Of a stretch of DNA of 64,000 nt, positions 30,301-45,300 are shown in pieces; positions within the stretch are counted from its first letter, which is position 1; the number at the start of each line of letters is the position of its first letter. Source of the stretch: Nematostella vectensis (taxonomy: Eukaryota; Cnidaria; Anthozoa; Actiniaria; Edwardsiidae). The notes under the pieces are model-generated. The model had not been told where the DNA came from. It saw only the letters and a list, made by a program, of their open reading frames with translations, and made no database searches. The DNA lies in assembly GCF_932526225.1 (NCBI RefSeq), contig NC_064035.1, forward strand, positions 4,399,501-4,463,500, in the 5' to 3' direction. The position numbers were made by a program, and so were the translations under genes.

Positions 30301-33300
30301 CAAAAATACCAAGGGACTTCTCATATTTTACTGAAAGCAGGAAAATGTGAATAGCTCATGCGATTAGTTTACTTACTCATTAATCTTAGGGGTAATTATA
30401 CCTACAAGTCGCGATTTGGCTTACGCTACCATTTGCTATTCGCCATTTGCACCGACAATGTTTATTGAAGTATGTGTATATGCTTCGACATTGAGGGGGG
30501 AGGGAGGGGGGAAGTGTGCCACTTCTTTTGGTCTGGATTGCAGCTAAAAAGAGAATGGTTCTCTAGTACCGGTATCTTAGAATAAAGTGTGGTTTACCTA
30601 GTGCCGATCAACGAGCTTTAAAGAGTGTGTTTACCTGGCATCGGTCTGCTAGCTCAAAAGAGTAGCCATCAGTCCGCAGAGTACCCATCACAGCCCCGAG
30701 CTCATCTTCCAGTCCAGCCATACCACTCTCAGCCCCAGTCCTCCACTCAGTTACGCGCATGTTCAGACGCCTGCTTTTCTCCTTGCTGTACACCTCGTCC
30801 CAGTCCTGCGCGACTGTTCTAGCAGAAAGTTCTAGTTTTTTCTTGACGCTGTCGTTGGGAGCCACGTTTTTGAGTTGTTGCTGGGTTTGAATGAGTTCGT
30901 CGCAAGCGGCTTGCACACTCTCCAATTCATCTTCAGATATCTTAAATTAAAAGAGCCATACTTAAACTAATCATGCGTGCTTTGATACTTATCATTGGTT
31001 ATCATGTCTTAACACCTTAGAGAATGTCGAGCAGGGACTTCGTTTTTCATTATTTACATCTGGTCTATTCGCAAAGAAGCTTTAAGATAACCATTCATGA
31101 TTAAAGTATAATTGATTGAAATAACATATTTTACACAATTTAATCAGCCGATAAAAACGGTTGCAATCTGTGCCGAGCAATGTAAGGAAGCGTAAAATGG
31201 CGTCATGGTTGGGCCTCAACGGAAAACTAGTGTGAGCAAAGAGTTATCTCGGATCAACCTTTGACTGTAGATACTAATCATCAGCATACAGTAGCTGATG
31301 TGGTCGTGTGACGAGACGTGTGACCTATCAGAGTAGTGCCTTGCCTTTGAGATACTTCTAGATCTATCTGGAGCATTCATACCCCTTGGACTCACCTCTG
31401 ATATGTTGGAGTCAATCGTCCACGTCCGTACTTTCCTTGCGCTCTCTTCAAACTGCTGCAGCAACCGCTGACATTCAGACAGATTGTGCATGTGGGCGTC
31501 CACCCCTGTTCGGACCACCTTCCATCGAGTGTTTAGAGTGTTCATGGTCTCCTGCATGTCAGACGGATCTATCAGATCGATCAGACTCCCCTTGAGCTGC
31601 TGAAGATAACTGCTTTTTGCCTCAACCACCGCGCCATGCTGGTCGACACTGGAGAAGATCTCCTATACAAAACATTAATTCGGATTGTTAGCCTTGTAAC
31701 AAGAAAGAGCCTAAACGCTTTTAACAGAGACTCAGTGTGTGAATGTTTGAGCGCTGCCAACATTGTTTTTAACACATAAAGGGACAAACTTCCACAACAG
31801 TTTCTTACGTAGACAGTCGGTCAACACAGAAAACCAATTGTGATAGAATCTTAGATCCTTTAACAAGCTATTCCAAATGAGAGTTAATAAAGTCCAAATG
31901 AGAGTAATTAAGCCCTACGCTCAAACAAAACTGATAACACAGACCCCAAAAGCACAAAAACACAACCATGACATAGAGCACCATGGGTTATACCATAGCA
32001 TACACCACCATGGGTTATACGCATAGCATAGACCAACATGGGTTATCAATGGCATATACCAACATGGGTTATACCATGGCATACACCACCATGGGTTATA
32101 CGATGGCATAGACCAACATGGATTATACCATGGCATAGACCACCATGGGTTATACCATTGCATACAGCACCATGGGTTATACCATGGCATACAGCACCAT
32201 GGGTTATACGATGGCATATACCAACATGGGTTATACCATGGCATAGACCACCATGGGTTATACCATGGCATACACCACCATGGGTTATACCATGGCATAC
32301 ACCACCATGGGTTATACGATGGCATATACCAACATGGGTTATACCATTGCATACAGCACCGTGGGTTATACCATGGCATACACCACCATGGGTTATACGA
32401 TGGCATAGAACAACATGGGTTATACTATTGCATACAGCACCGTGGGTTATACCATGGCATACACCACCATGGGTTATACGATGGCATAGAACAACATGGG
32501 TTATACCATGACATTCACCACCATGGGTTATACCATGGCATAGACCACCATGGGTTATACCATGGCATAGACTAACATGGGTTATACCATGACATTCCCC
32601 ACCATGGGTTATACCATTGCATAGACCACCATGGGTTATACCATGGCATACACCAGCATGGGTAATACCTGGCATAGACCACCATTGGTTATAACATGGC
32701 ATACAACACCATGGGTTATACAATGGCATACACCACCATGGGTTATACCATAGTATACACCACCATGGGTTATACCATGACATACACCACCATGGGTTAT
32801 ACCATGGCATAGACCACCATGGGTTATACCATAGCATAGACCACCATGGGTTATACCATAGCATAGACCACCACGGGTTATACCATGACATACACCACCA
32901 TGGGTTATACCATGGCATAGACCACAATGGGTTATACCATAGCATAGACCACCATGGGTTATACCATAGAATAGACCACCATGGGTTATACCATGACATA
33001 CACCACCATGGGTTATACCATGGCATAGACCACAATGGGTTATACCATAGCATAGACCACCACGGGTTATACCATGACATACACCACCATGGGTTATACC
33101 ATGGCATAGACCACAATGGGTTATACCATAGCATAGACCACCACGGGTTATACCATGACATACACCACCATGGGTTATACCATGGCATAGACCATCATTG
33201 GTTATACTATGGCATACACCAGCATGGGTAATACCTGGCATAGACCACCATGGGTTAAACCATAGTATACACCACCATGGGTTATACCATAGTATACACC

Positions 33301-36300
33301 ACCATGGGTTATACAATGGCATAGACCAGCATGGGTTATACCATAGTATACACCACCATGGGTTATACCATAGTATACACCACCATGGGTTATACCATAG
33401 TATACACCACCATGGGTTATACCATAGTATACACCACCATGGGTTATACAATGGCATAGACCAACATGGGTTATACCATAGTATATACACCACCATGGGT
33501 TATACCATAGTATACACCACCATGGGTTATACCATAGTATACACCACCATGGGTTATACTATGGCATTCTCCACCATGGGTTATACCACCACCGTGGGTT
33601 ATACAATGACATACACCACAATGGGTTATACCTTGTACTTGCTTAGCTCCTGCTCGACCTCCTCGACAGTACTCAGGTTCTTGTAGGCTGCAAGGGCATC
33701 TAGCGCCTTGTCCATCCACTCTAACTCTTCCTCTATACCTTCCTCAAACGCGTTAAGCTGTGACACGCACTGCTTTAAACTGCGATGCTTGTGTGTCACT
33801 GAAGATTTAATCTTCTCGAAGCGTCGGTTGATGTGTGAAAGGGTTGCGTTGATAGAGGAGGCCATATCGGTTTTGAACTCTTTTAGTATAGGCTTGGTTA
33901 GGTGATTCACCGAGACGACGTTGTGTTCGCATTCCTCGACACCCCTCTGAGCAATCTGCAAAATTAAAACGATATAACGAATCGGAAAAAAATACACCCT
34001 ATACGCTATATTAAAACGTCAAATTTTGGGTCCATTATATGTAAAAGAAATGTTTTCAGACGTGAAAACTATAAGCAGTGAAAACGTGCACGTGACATCT
34101 TCTTTCTCCTTGACCGACAAAAGAACAACGCCGCTGTGGTTTGGATTGTTCGTATATCGAACTTAGGAAGGAAAAAGTAAACCAGATGGAGGCCGCGAGA
34201 AGACTGACATGGGCGGAGTTTCCACATGGTAGAGATGACGTACAAAGGACATTGCAATATAGAGCCAAACTACTCAGATCCAACGGCTAGGAAGGACAAA
34301 AGCCGAAAGCGCTTTTTTTATGATACGCTGTTGCCAACCAACGCAGGGAATGGAGAAAGAACCGATCATCATTTGTATATCGAAATATTGGACCCTTTCC
34401 TGTTCCCAGTTGCCCTCTCCATATTTGAAGTAATATACCAAAAGGCGACACGTACTTCTAGCCGCTGCGTCCTTTCCCTGACAGCTGCATGTGTGCTCTC
34501 CACGGTGTGCGTGAGGAGCACTTCAGTGTCGTATATCCAGTCCATTATACCATCCACTATACTCTCAAACTGCTCGAGTTTTGGGTTGCGGCGATCGCAC
34601 TTCATGATGCGCGACTGTCGGCGCACTATGCGGTTAAGCCGTCTATCGACAGACCGTAAGGACTGCTTTATCTCGAACTTCACTCTCTCAATGCAGTTCT
34701 CAAGGATCGCTTTCCCGCAGTCTTGGAGCATCTCCACGTCAACTTGAATTTGGTCGACGTTCTTTAAGTATTCCTGAAGAAGAATAGTATTAAGAGAATA
34801 GTATGAAGAGAAGTATTCCTGAAGTTTCGAAATAACAATGTAATGATTATAACAATTTCGTTGTTTACAAGTGATTTATATTTCTACTACAAGTAGTGTT
34901 GTAGTATTTTATTTTCATAATACAGCATTTTTAGCGATGCATTGACGTTCTTCTGACGCCTGGTCGAAAAGAGGAATCTACAGTTTCTAGAACTTTTTCA
35001 AGGGCTGATCTAACGGATACTTGGATCGTCTGGTTTAGGGAGAACCCCGAGTTAGTAAGCTAACACATTTGTTTTTGTGTGTGTGACTGTCATTCCCTCG
35101 TAAAGCATGTCATCGCCTGGCTATATATCAGCCCGTTTACCTTACAAGCGCTTAGTTTGCCGTTTTTGATAAGCCTCTCCGCCTCGTGCATCCACGAAGT
35201 TACGGATTCCATTAGCGCGTCAAACGTCACCCATCGCTTGTGCACGTCTTCCAGATGCTTCAACCGGACAGAACACTCGTCTGAATAACTCTCCCAGAGC
35301 GCCTCGACGTGACGAAACGCGTCCTCAGCTGCTTCTCGATCCGTGCCGTCCAGCAGTCCAGTGTACGATGCCGTGGTTTGGGTCAAATGGTTTATGTATT
35401 TGGAGCACTTTTTGAGGTGTTTTTTGTCCGTAAAAAAATCCTGCAAAATGAAATAGGAGGTTTTCAAACTAAATGACAAGGATAATAACGATGAACGAAC
35501 AGGACTTATCACGACTTTCACAATCGCTTTCAAAATCTAAATCATGACGCAACAACTTTGCACCCCCGAACAATACCTGGTCACATAAGGCAGCCATTTT
35601 CATATAGCACACAAATGTTCTTATTCAAGTTTCAGACGTGAACTGTAGATGGTTAAATAGAAGATTTCAAATGTTGTATATTTAAAATTCAAAAATTAAA
35701 AAAAGATTCGCCTATAGACATTCCTCAACATGAAGTCATTTATTCACGTATGGTAAAAGCTAAGTTGATTACCCCTCCTCTAACTTACATTATGTTCATA
35801 TAAGACTTTCTCCGCGTTCTCCCGAGATGAAAACTTCACGGGTTGCCGCATAAGCTGTTTTCGTCCCGCGTCCATTAGTAGGAGTAGCCTTGAGCGTAGA
35901 TGATCAAACCGGAGTTGCAGCGCGCGCTTAGCGGCGAGTCGCTCCACCTCATCAAACCGTCTTTGCGTGTCTGCCAGAAGACCCTTATCCACGACAATGC
36001 TGTCATCGAGACCACTTTCGGTGATGGTTTGCAAGATGCGCCGGAAACCATCGATGTTCTCAAAAAAACTCTGAGAGAGAAAGAAAGATTAGTTTAGAGG
36101 CAAATAAATATTTAACATACCGTAGAAAAAAAAATAGTTATTTTATGTAATGACAAAATGAGCTTTGCCTTTGGGGATTAACTAATGAAGTAAAGAAAAC
36201 TTTCGTTATTGAGTCCATCATTGGAGGGGGGAGGTGGAGAGTTGTCGAAGACTGCTCCCAAGATATTTCGAATAGATGGGAGGTTTGCGTACCTCATGTT

Positions 36301-39300
36301 GACGAAGAAGGAATTTGGGCGGCACATCGGACGTCTCTTGGTAGCCGAGCAGCGCTTCGGCCTCGTGCAACCATAGCAACAGCTGTGAGAGTTCGCCATC
36401 ACGCCGCGCTTCGCCTCCGACTTGGTAGAGCTTCTCTTCTAGAACAGTCACCTTTCGCCTGACGATCTCCCACTGGCTGACAAGGACGGAGAGCTTGTCC
36501 TCCGGTACTTGCCATTGAGGGTACTTGATAGATTTGATGCGAGTGATATGATACTCGCGACTCTGGATCTCTTGACGAAACTTCTGGAGTCGTTTCTAAA
36601 ATATAGAGAATAAGATCAACTTACTCGAGCTGGAGAATAAGGTCAACTTACTCGAGTGGACAGAACAGACACCTAAATACAAAATACACATTCGGTCCAA
36701 GGGTGTCCTTTATATGGAGGTTCTACTGAACTAACCTAGATATTCGAAACTAATGGAAGTAATTCCAGAAACCTTAGCTAGAGGGGACAACAGTGTTGTA
36801 AATAGCCACAAAAGGGGCAGGTGTCAAATAAAAACTGTTACAGAAAAGTTAAAAAACAACCCTTACTATTCCGAAATGATGTGGAAAATCCATATCATAA
36901 GCTGTGCTGTTTATCATTTCAGTTACCGTGATGTCAATTATTGGAATCTGTTCAGCAATTAGATCCTTGTAACACTAAAGTGACACGTCTGCTATCGATG
37001 CCAAAAATCGTATTCCCATAGTGCTTACCCATTTTGATACTAAATGCAGACTAAAACAACGTTTACCTGCTATGTAAGTAAAATACAATTGCAAACCCCA
37101 AAATATGCATCTGCCGATAAGGCTAGCTAGCGTCACCTACTATGCTAGTGCCATCAGAATAATACAAAATCCCATGCCATCAGAATAATACAAAATCCCA
37201 TGCCATCAGAATAATACAAAATCCCATGCCATCAGAATAATACAAAATGTCACATGATTCTTTTACCACAAAGATAGCTACACCTTAGGTCACTGGCGTG
37301 CCGTGGTTTCCATGAGAGCGAAACTTAAACTCTTACCATAAGGATGAGACATATAATACATCATGGCCAAGATGCCGAGGTACTATCTACAAGGGTTTCC
37401 AATCATCTTCACTCACATGATCTCCCACTAACCCTAAAGCCCGGCCCTACACTTTGATAAGAGCTGTTTGCCAAGGGAGTTCAGCACTCATGGTTGGGAT
37501 ACGAATCTCGTGATTTGACGAGTTGTATAAATCTCGTTATGCAAATATCTAATTGAAGCTTAATCCCCACAGAGCCTGTATTGCTTTGGCTAAATATGTT
37601 GACATGAATGAGAGGGAGTCCTATATCACTAATGATTTACGCGGACAGCAAATCTGACATCGGAATCTTTTGAGTGTAATTTAATCAAAGTATATTTGAA
37701 AATCATTTAGGAAAAAATTGAAAATCTGGCATAATAACTCATTTTTATTAAGGAGTTGGTCTTAATTGATAGACCTGTTAATTGTGAGCAAAACAAAGAC
37801 CAGCGGATCAAGGAAATCGTCCGTGACCTTGTCACACAATGGAAACGTGACAAACGAACACGGTTGCATCAAAATTATTAGATGGTTACAACGGTATAGA
37901 ACAGGTGTAGTGGTCATTATAATCGTCAGTTAACAAAACAATTATATAATGGCTATGATAAGATGACCTTAATAAGATGATCTTAAAGAAGCCCAATCAC
38001 GCAGCCACTCTACGCTCCCGCAGAATACACATAAGCAATATATTTTGGCTAATCTAAGCGAGTAACCGAAATATATAATATCGTCCATAAAGTATCAGAC
38101 TTCAAATGTAGATGGCTCTTTTGGATTTTTTTTTTGCCAATAGATAGCTGAATTTAACAAAGAATTGATTAATCAACTTTCTTTAATTATGCAATGCTAA
38201 ACACAATGATGAACACAGGCTGCGATAGGGGTAAAGTCGAATTGATGCGGTCCTGTAATTTTACCTGCTTTTGCTGTAGGTCTTGTTGCGATTCATCGCC
38301 CGATTTCTCTGTTTCCATGTAATGTAGTCTACGATCCAAGTCTACAAGCCACTGCATCAAGACAGAGTACGCCAATTCCACGTCACACGCCTCACCATCT
38401 GCTTCATCATCCTAGAAGGATAACATAAACATGAGAATAGAAGAGGTGTTTTGGCACGACAGACGAGGTGTGTTGGCACGACAGACGAGGTGTATTGGCA
38501 CGACAGACCAGGTGTGTTGGCACGACAGACCAGGTGTATTAGCACGACAGACGAGGTGTGTTGGCACGACAGACGAGGCGTGTTGGCACGATAGACGAGG
38601 TGTGTTGGCATGACAGACGAGGTGTGTTGGCACGACAGACGAGGTGTGTTGGCACAACAGACGAGGCGTGTTGGCACGATAGACAAGGTGTGTTAGCACG
38701 ACAGACCAGGTGTATTAGCACGACAGACGAGGTGTGTTGGCACGACAGACGAGGTGTGTTGGCACGACAGACGAGGCGTGTTGGCACGACAGACCAGGTG
38801 TATTAGCACGACAGACGAGGTGTGTTGGCACGACAGAAGAGGTGTGTTGGCACGACAGACGAGGTGTGTTGGCACGACAGACGAGGTGTGTTGGCACGAC
38901 AGACGAGGTGTATTAGCACGACAGACGAGGTGTATTAGCACGACAGACGAGGTGTATTAGCACGACAGACGAGGTGTGTTGGCACGACAGACGAGGTGTA
39001 TTAGCAAGACAGACGAGGTGTATTAGCACGTCAGACGAGGTGTGTTGGCACGACAGACGAGGCGTGTTGGCACGACAGACGAGGTGTGTTGGCACGAAAG
39101 ACCAGGTGTATTAGCACGACAGACGAGGTGTGTTGGCACGACAGACGAGGTGTGTTGGCACGACAGACGAGGCGTGTTGGCACGACAGACGAGGTGTATT
39201 AGCACAACAGACGAGGTGTATTAGCACGACAAACGAGGTGTATTAGCACGACAGACGAGGTGTGTTGGCACGACAGACGAGGTGTGTTGGCACGACAGAC

Positions 39301-42300
39301 GAGGTGTATTAGCACGACAGACGAGGTGTATTAGCACGACAGACGAGGTGTATTAGCACGACAGACGAGGTGTGTTGGCACGACAGACGAGGTGTGTTGG
39401 CACGACAGACGAGGTGTGTTGGCACGACAGACCAGGTGTATTAGCACGACAGACCAGGTGTGTTAGCACGACAGATGAGGCGTGTTGGCACGACAGACCA
39501 GGTGTGTTAGCACGACAGACAAGGTGTATTAGCACGACAGACGAGGTGTGTTGGCACGACAGACGAGGTGTATTAGCACGACAGATGAGGCGTGTTGGCA
39601 CGACAGACGAGGTGTGTTGGCACGACAGACGAGGTGTGTTGGCACGACAGACCAGGTGTATTAGCACGACAGACGAGGTGTATTAGCACAACAGACGAGG
39701 TGTGTTGGCACGACAGAAGAGGTGTGTTGGCACGACAGACGAGGTGTGTTGGCACGACAGACGAGGTGTGTTGGCACGACAGACGAGGTGTGTTGGCACG
39801 ACAGACGAGGTGTATTGGCACGACAGACGAGGTGTATTAGCACGACAGACGAGGTGTATTAGCACGACAGACGAGGTGTGTTGGCACGACAGACGAGGTG
39901 TGTTGGCACGACAGACGAGGTGTGTTGGCACGATAGATGAGGTGTGTTGGCACGACAGACGAGGTGTGTTGGCACGACAGACGAGGTGTGTTGGCACGAC
40001 AGACGAGGTGTGTTGGCACGATAGATGAGGTGTATTAGCACGACAGACGAGGTGTATTAGCACGACAGACGAGGTGTGTTGGCACGACAGACGAGGTGTG
40101 TTGGCACGACAGACGAGGTGTGTTGGCACGATAGACCAGGTGTATTAGCACGACAGACGAGGTGTATTAGCACGACAGACGAGGCGTGTTGGCACGACAG
40201 ACCAGGTGTGTTAGCACGACAGACAAGGTGTATTAGCACGACAGACGAGGTGTGTTGGCACGACAGACGAGGTGTATTAGCACGACAGATGAGGCGTGTT
40301 GGCACGACAGACGAGGTGTGTTGGCACGACAGACGAGGTGTGTTGGCACGACAGACCAGGTGTATTAGCACGACAGACGAGGTGTGTTGGCACGACAGAC
40401 GAGGTGTGTTGGCACGACAGACGAGGCGTGTTGGCACGACAGACCAGGTGTATTAGCACGACAGACGAGGTGTGTTGGCACGACAGAAGAGGTGTGTTGG
40501 CACGACAGACGAGGTGTGTTGGCACGACAGACGAGGTGTGTTGGCACGACAGACGAGGTGTATTAGCACGACAGACGAGGTGTATTAGCACGACAGACGA
40601 GGTGTATTAGCACGACAGACGAGGTGTATTAGCAAGACAGACGAGGTGTATTAGCACGACAGACGAGGTGTATTAGCACGACAGACGAGGTGTGTTGGCA
40701 CGACAGACTAGGTGTGTTGGCACGACAGACGAGGTGTGTTGGCACGACAGACTAGGTGTGTTGGCACGACAGACGAGGTGTGTTGGCACGATAGACCAGG
40801 TGTATTTGCACGACAGACGAGGTGTATTAGCACGACAGACGAGGTGTATTAGCACGACAGACGAGGTGTGTTGGCACGACAGAAGAGGTGTGTTGGCACG
40901 ACAGACGAGGTGTGTTGGCACGACAGACGAGGTGTGTTGGCACGACAGACGAGGTGTGTTGGCACGACAGACGAGGTGTATTAGCACGACAGACAAGGTG
41001 TATTAGCACGACAGACGAGGTGTATTAGCACGACAGACGAGGTGTGTTGGCACGACAGACGAGGTGTGTTGGCACGACAGACGAGGTGTATTAGCACGAC
41101 AGACGAGGTGTATTAGCACGACAGACGAGGTGTATTAGCACGACAGACGAGGTGTGTTGGCACGACAGACGAGGTGTGTTGGCACGACAGACGAGGTGTG
41201 TTGGCACGATAGACCAGGTGTGTTGGCACGATAGACCAGGTGTATTAGCACGACAGACGAGGTGTATTAGCACGACAGACGAGGTGTGTTGGCACGACAG
41301 ACGAGGTGTGTTGGCACGATAGATGAGGTGTATTAGCACGACAGACGAGGTGTATTAGCACGACAGACGAGGCGTGTTGGCACGACAGACGAGGTGTGTT
41401 GGCACGATAGATGAGGTGTATTAGCACGACAGACGAGGTGTATTAGCACGACAGACGAGGTGTATTGGCACGACAGACGAGGTGTGTTGGCACGATAGAT
41501 GAGGTGTATTAGCACGACAGACGAGGTGTATTAGCACGACAGACGAGGCGTGTTGGCATGACAGACCAGGTGTGTTAGCACGACAGACGAGGTGTATTAG
41601 CACGACAGACGAGGTGTGTTGGCACGACAGACGAGGTGTGTTGGCACGACAGACGAGGTGTATTAGCACGACAGACGAGGCGTGTTGGCACGACAGACGA
41701 GGTGTGTTGGCACGACAGACGAGGTGTGTTGGCACGACAGACGAGGTGTATTAGCACGACAGACGAGGTGTGTTGGCACGACAGACGAGGTGTATTAGCA
41801 CGACAGACGAGGTGTATAAGCACGACAGACGAGGTGTGTTGGCACGACAGACGAGATGTGTTAGCACGATAGATGAGGTGTGTTGGCACGACAGACGAGG
41901 TGTGTTAGCACGACAGACAAGGTGTGTTGGCACAACAGACGAGATGTGTTAGCACGATAGATGAGGTGTGTTGGCACGACAGACGAGGTGTATTAGCACG
42001 ACAGACGAGGTGTGTTGGCACGATAGATGAGATGTGTTAGCACGACAGACGACTATTTTGACTGTCATGTCACAAATGTTAAAAAATTCCTAGTACAAAC
42101 GGATTATGATACGCCAAAACAATAAAAGTATTATGCTTGAAGAAAACACGTCTGAGAGCCAACTCGGCTTCTTTAGATTCTATTTATGATGAATTGAATA
42201 TCTTTTGTTATGATCATCAAATTAGGACGGCATCAAATCTTTTGTTATGATCATCAAATTAGGACGGCATCAAATTAGGACCATTGCTTTCAGATCTTTT

Positions 42301-45300
42301 CATTCTGCGTCTTGCTCTTCACGTACACCGTAATACACCTTTCGGATTATAGGCTAGTCAAGTCTAACGCTACAATTCTATACGAGAGAGCGGACAGTCA
42401 AACTATTTGACACGTTTTTCAATTCGCGATGGTCCGCTTACGGGAGTTGATTGTATACGAAGAACATGGAGGATAACTGACCACAAAGACTAGCTAAACT
42501 CACGCGAATGCACTAAACCTCTTACCGTGGAGGAAGCTCGGCCTAAGCCCTTTTAAGCGAACACGTGTTTTGAATGTCTGTTAGTCATTCTAGTTCCGAG
42601 TCAAAAGTAGCGCAGCGTTTGTAGGTGACTTGTACATTTAGAAGCGAAACTAGTTGATGCTTTAATTCCTGTCGTATTTACTCTTCGCTTGCAAATCACT
42701 GAATGTTTTGACAGTGGCATGACAAACGCTTGGTAAGTAAACAGTTGTCGACTCGCATAACAACACACTAGAGGTCTAGCATTGAGTCAAGTACGTATTA
42801 TTTCACTTCTTGTTGAAAACTGGGAGTGTGTAGCGTAACAGAAGAAATAATGATTAGATAAATATATCCAAATGAAATCAATAGTCGAAGATAAATAATT
42901 ATCTCACAATAAGTTTTATGGGAAATGACATCATAAGAGCAAGTATCGAGTATCAAGGAAATTGCCGCTGGCCGAACGTTCTCGCCATAGTGGTTAGTAT
43001 AGGTTATTAGTACAGTAGTAGTACCTTTATTTTAAGAGGGTGTGATACACTTACAAACTTGTGGCCCTCCGTAAAAGCGCTTGCAGCTTTGAAAGCCGCA
43101 CTGGGTGATAAAAAGAAAAAAAAATCCCAACTCGAGAAGACAAAAGTGGTGCTTAGTGTGTTCTATACAACAGACATGGAGTGAAACTACATGATTTGAA
43201 GAGTTTTAAATTTGTCTTACAAGAAAGATCTTTTTTTAAAGGGCTATTTGTCTAAATTGAAATCTCATTCAGACTTTATTTATCATTAACGTATAGTTCC
43301 ATTCACGTGTAAGGAACTATATACCAAAATAAACATTGCGTTTATCACGTCGTTGTCGACGATACACACTCTTGCAAGTCATTATTATTTCTTTTTTAGA
43401 ATTACAGAAAACATTTATTTTAAAAACCGAGGAACAATTGGCAGTATTTTTTAAACAAAAGAGAGAGCTAAGATTAAAAAAAATCAATAAACTAACAATT
43501 TAAAAAAAGTGTATAGACTTACATTTTGTTGTTGTGATACTTTCTCAAAGATGCAATGTTTATTTACTATTACTTAGTCTTGGTCTTCTCAAACGCTCCC
43601 AACTCGTTTGTCATTTGCAAATCATTTGGCACAATACATTTTGAATATGCTAATACATGGTAGAAATGTTCCATGGAATACTGAGCTACGTAGCAACCAT
43701 TCAATGTGCTCGATAAAATGAGCCAGAGATAAAAAAAAAACCTTCCCACAATAAACTATCACATTATCAAAAAAAGTGCAATACAGCAATGCGTGTACTT
43801 TAGCTAATAAAACTTGGTAGCTCTAACATGCAGTGGTTCCCAAAAAGGGGGATTAAATTGTTTTTTTTTTTTTATGTGAAAGAATAGGCTTTAGGAAAAT
43901 CATCTATAAGCGTTTTAATCAAGCCTGTTCTGCACTGGAGCTAAGTTCATACGTCATGCGATAATCTTGAGGGGCTCCATGTTTTTGAACGCCCTAAATC
44001 TGGTGAAAAATCTAAGGTATCGGCGGAATGATAAACTTTATAACATTCGGATAAATCTAATTAACAACAGAACATTTAAAGAAAAGATAATTTTACAGCC
44101 AATTTTAAGGTTTTTTTTTGCTTACGAACATTTCTGGCATTAGTCATGATAAAATATTCCAGACAAGATACCGTATTAAGTTCCTCAATAATTAAAAGAA
44201 ATACTTGTCAAAATTCCAAAGACAACAGGTATATGACATATCTTCTACAGCAAAAACAAGTGTCGTGACATAAGGACACCATGCTTACCAAGTTGCTGCA
44301 AAGGCTGTCAATCACGCATCGATGAAAAAAAGCATATTTCCAAATATAAGTGCAAAATGTTTATAGTTTTTTTTCGTTTTTCACGGAACCCCAGTAACGA
44401 TAATATGAATAATTCAACAAAGGAAGAGCGACAAAAAAAAATGCCGAATCACTAAGGTAGAAACGGATAAACTAGGAGATTAAAACATAAATGCATTAAT
44501 AGCGGGGTTAATGAGACGGCAAAATACAGTTTAAGTGACAAAGGTTCCCTCTGCGGCGTTCGAATTCACTTGACCAGTTTGCTAATTGTTTTTGAATGGC
44601 AAATATCACAATTCGCTGTTTACGATTGTTTTGAAGATTAGAGTTGTTTCAGGGAAAATGAGTCTGTATAGTCCATTATAGGCTTCATAGGTTCAACTGC
44701 ATTAAAATGAAATGAAATAAACGCGAAAATACCGGAGTCGTCGACCCTTCGACGATTTTATAAAAACTACCGCATCCATTTCCATGAGTCACTCGTGTTT
44801 TGTAACTAGTGACAACCTGTATATTAAAACTTGATACAAAGGCAATCAAATACTGTATCCCTCATGAGGACCGCAATAAATAAAAAAGCAAAACAAATTG
44901 AAACAAGAGTCCATTATTTGCAAAAAAAAATACAAGTCTCAAAATATCTGTGGGAGGAAATGAAACAAAACAAAAATACAGAAACAAAGAGAATGGGTAT
45001 ACGAGTTAATTAAGGGATTTCGTTTTCAAATTTTAAATATATAATCTTTATTGACACGCCGCAAAGATTGCGCTTCGTGTCTTCAAAGCGTTGTGCCGAT
45101 TCTCGTAGAACTAATTCCTCGCAAGACGTCCTGTTTTGCGGTTTATGGTATAACACTGTTACACTGCACGTTTAAACCGTAAGTGCAATTCTGATAACGT
45201 TTTCTTTGTTTGCTAGCATAATTGTTTGTGTAGTTTCCCTGTAAAGTAAGGATGCCTTGGTAAGGCCAGTGCAGCCCTCGTCAAGAATATATATCTAGGT

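Noticed and set aside
31921-33686. Trp/His-rich ORFs on both strands
   Set aside because: Frames of the 27-bp minisatellite; only the exon 17 end at 33632 is real coding sequence.
38431-41952. Dozens of 60-150 codon ORFs
   Set aside because: All are frames of the 22-bp satellite, repeating VLARQTRCVGTTDE-type or ANTPRLSCQHTSS-type peptides.
38440-42052. CRISPR array
   Set aside because: No unique spacers: units are contiguous and near-identical, and the context is a eukaryotic intron.
44831-45013. 60-codon Lys/Gln-rich plus-strand ORF
   Set aside because: Low-complexity AT-rich intronic sequence, no start context or domain.
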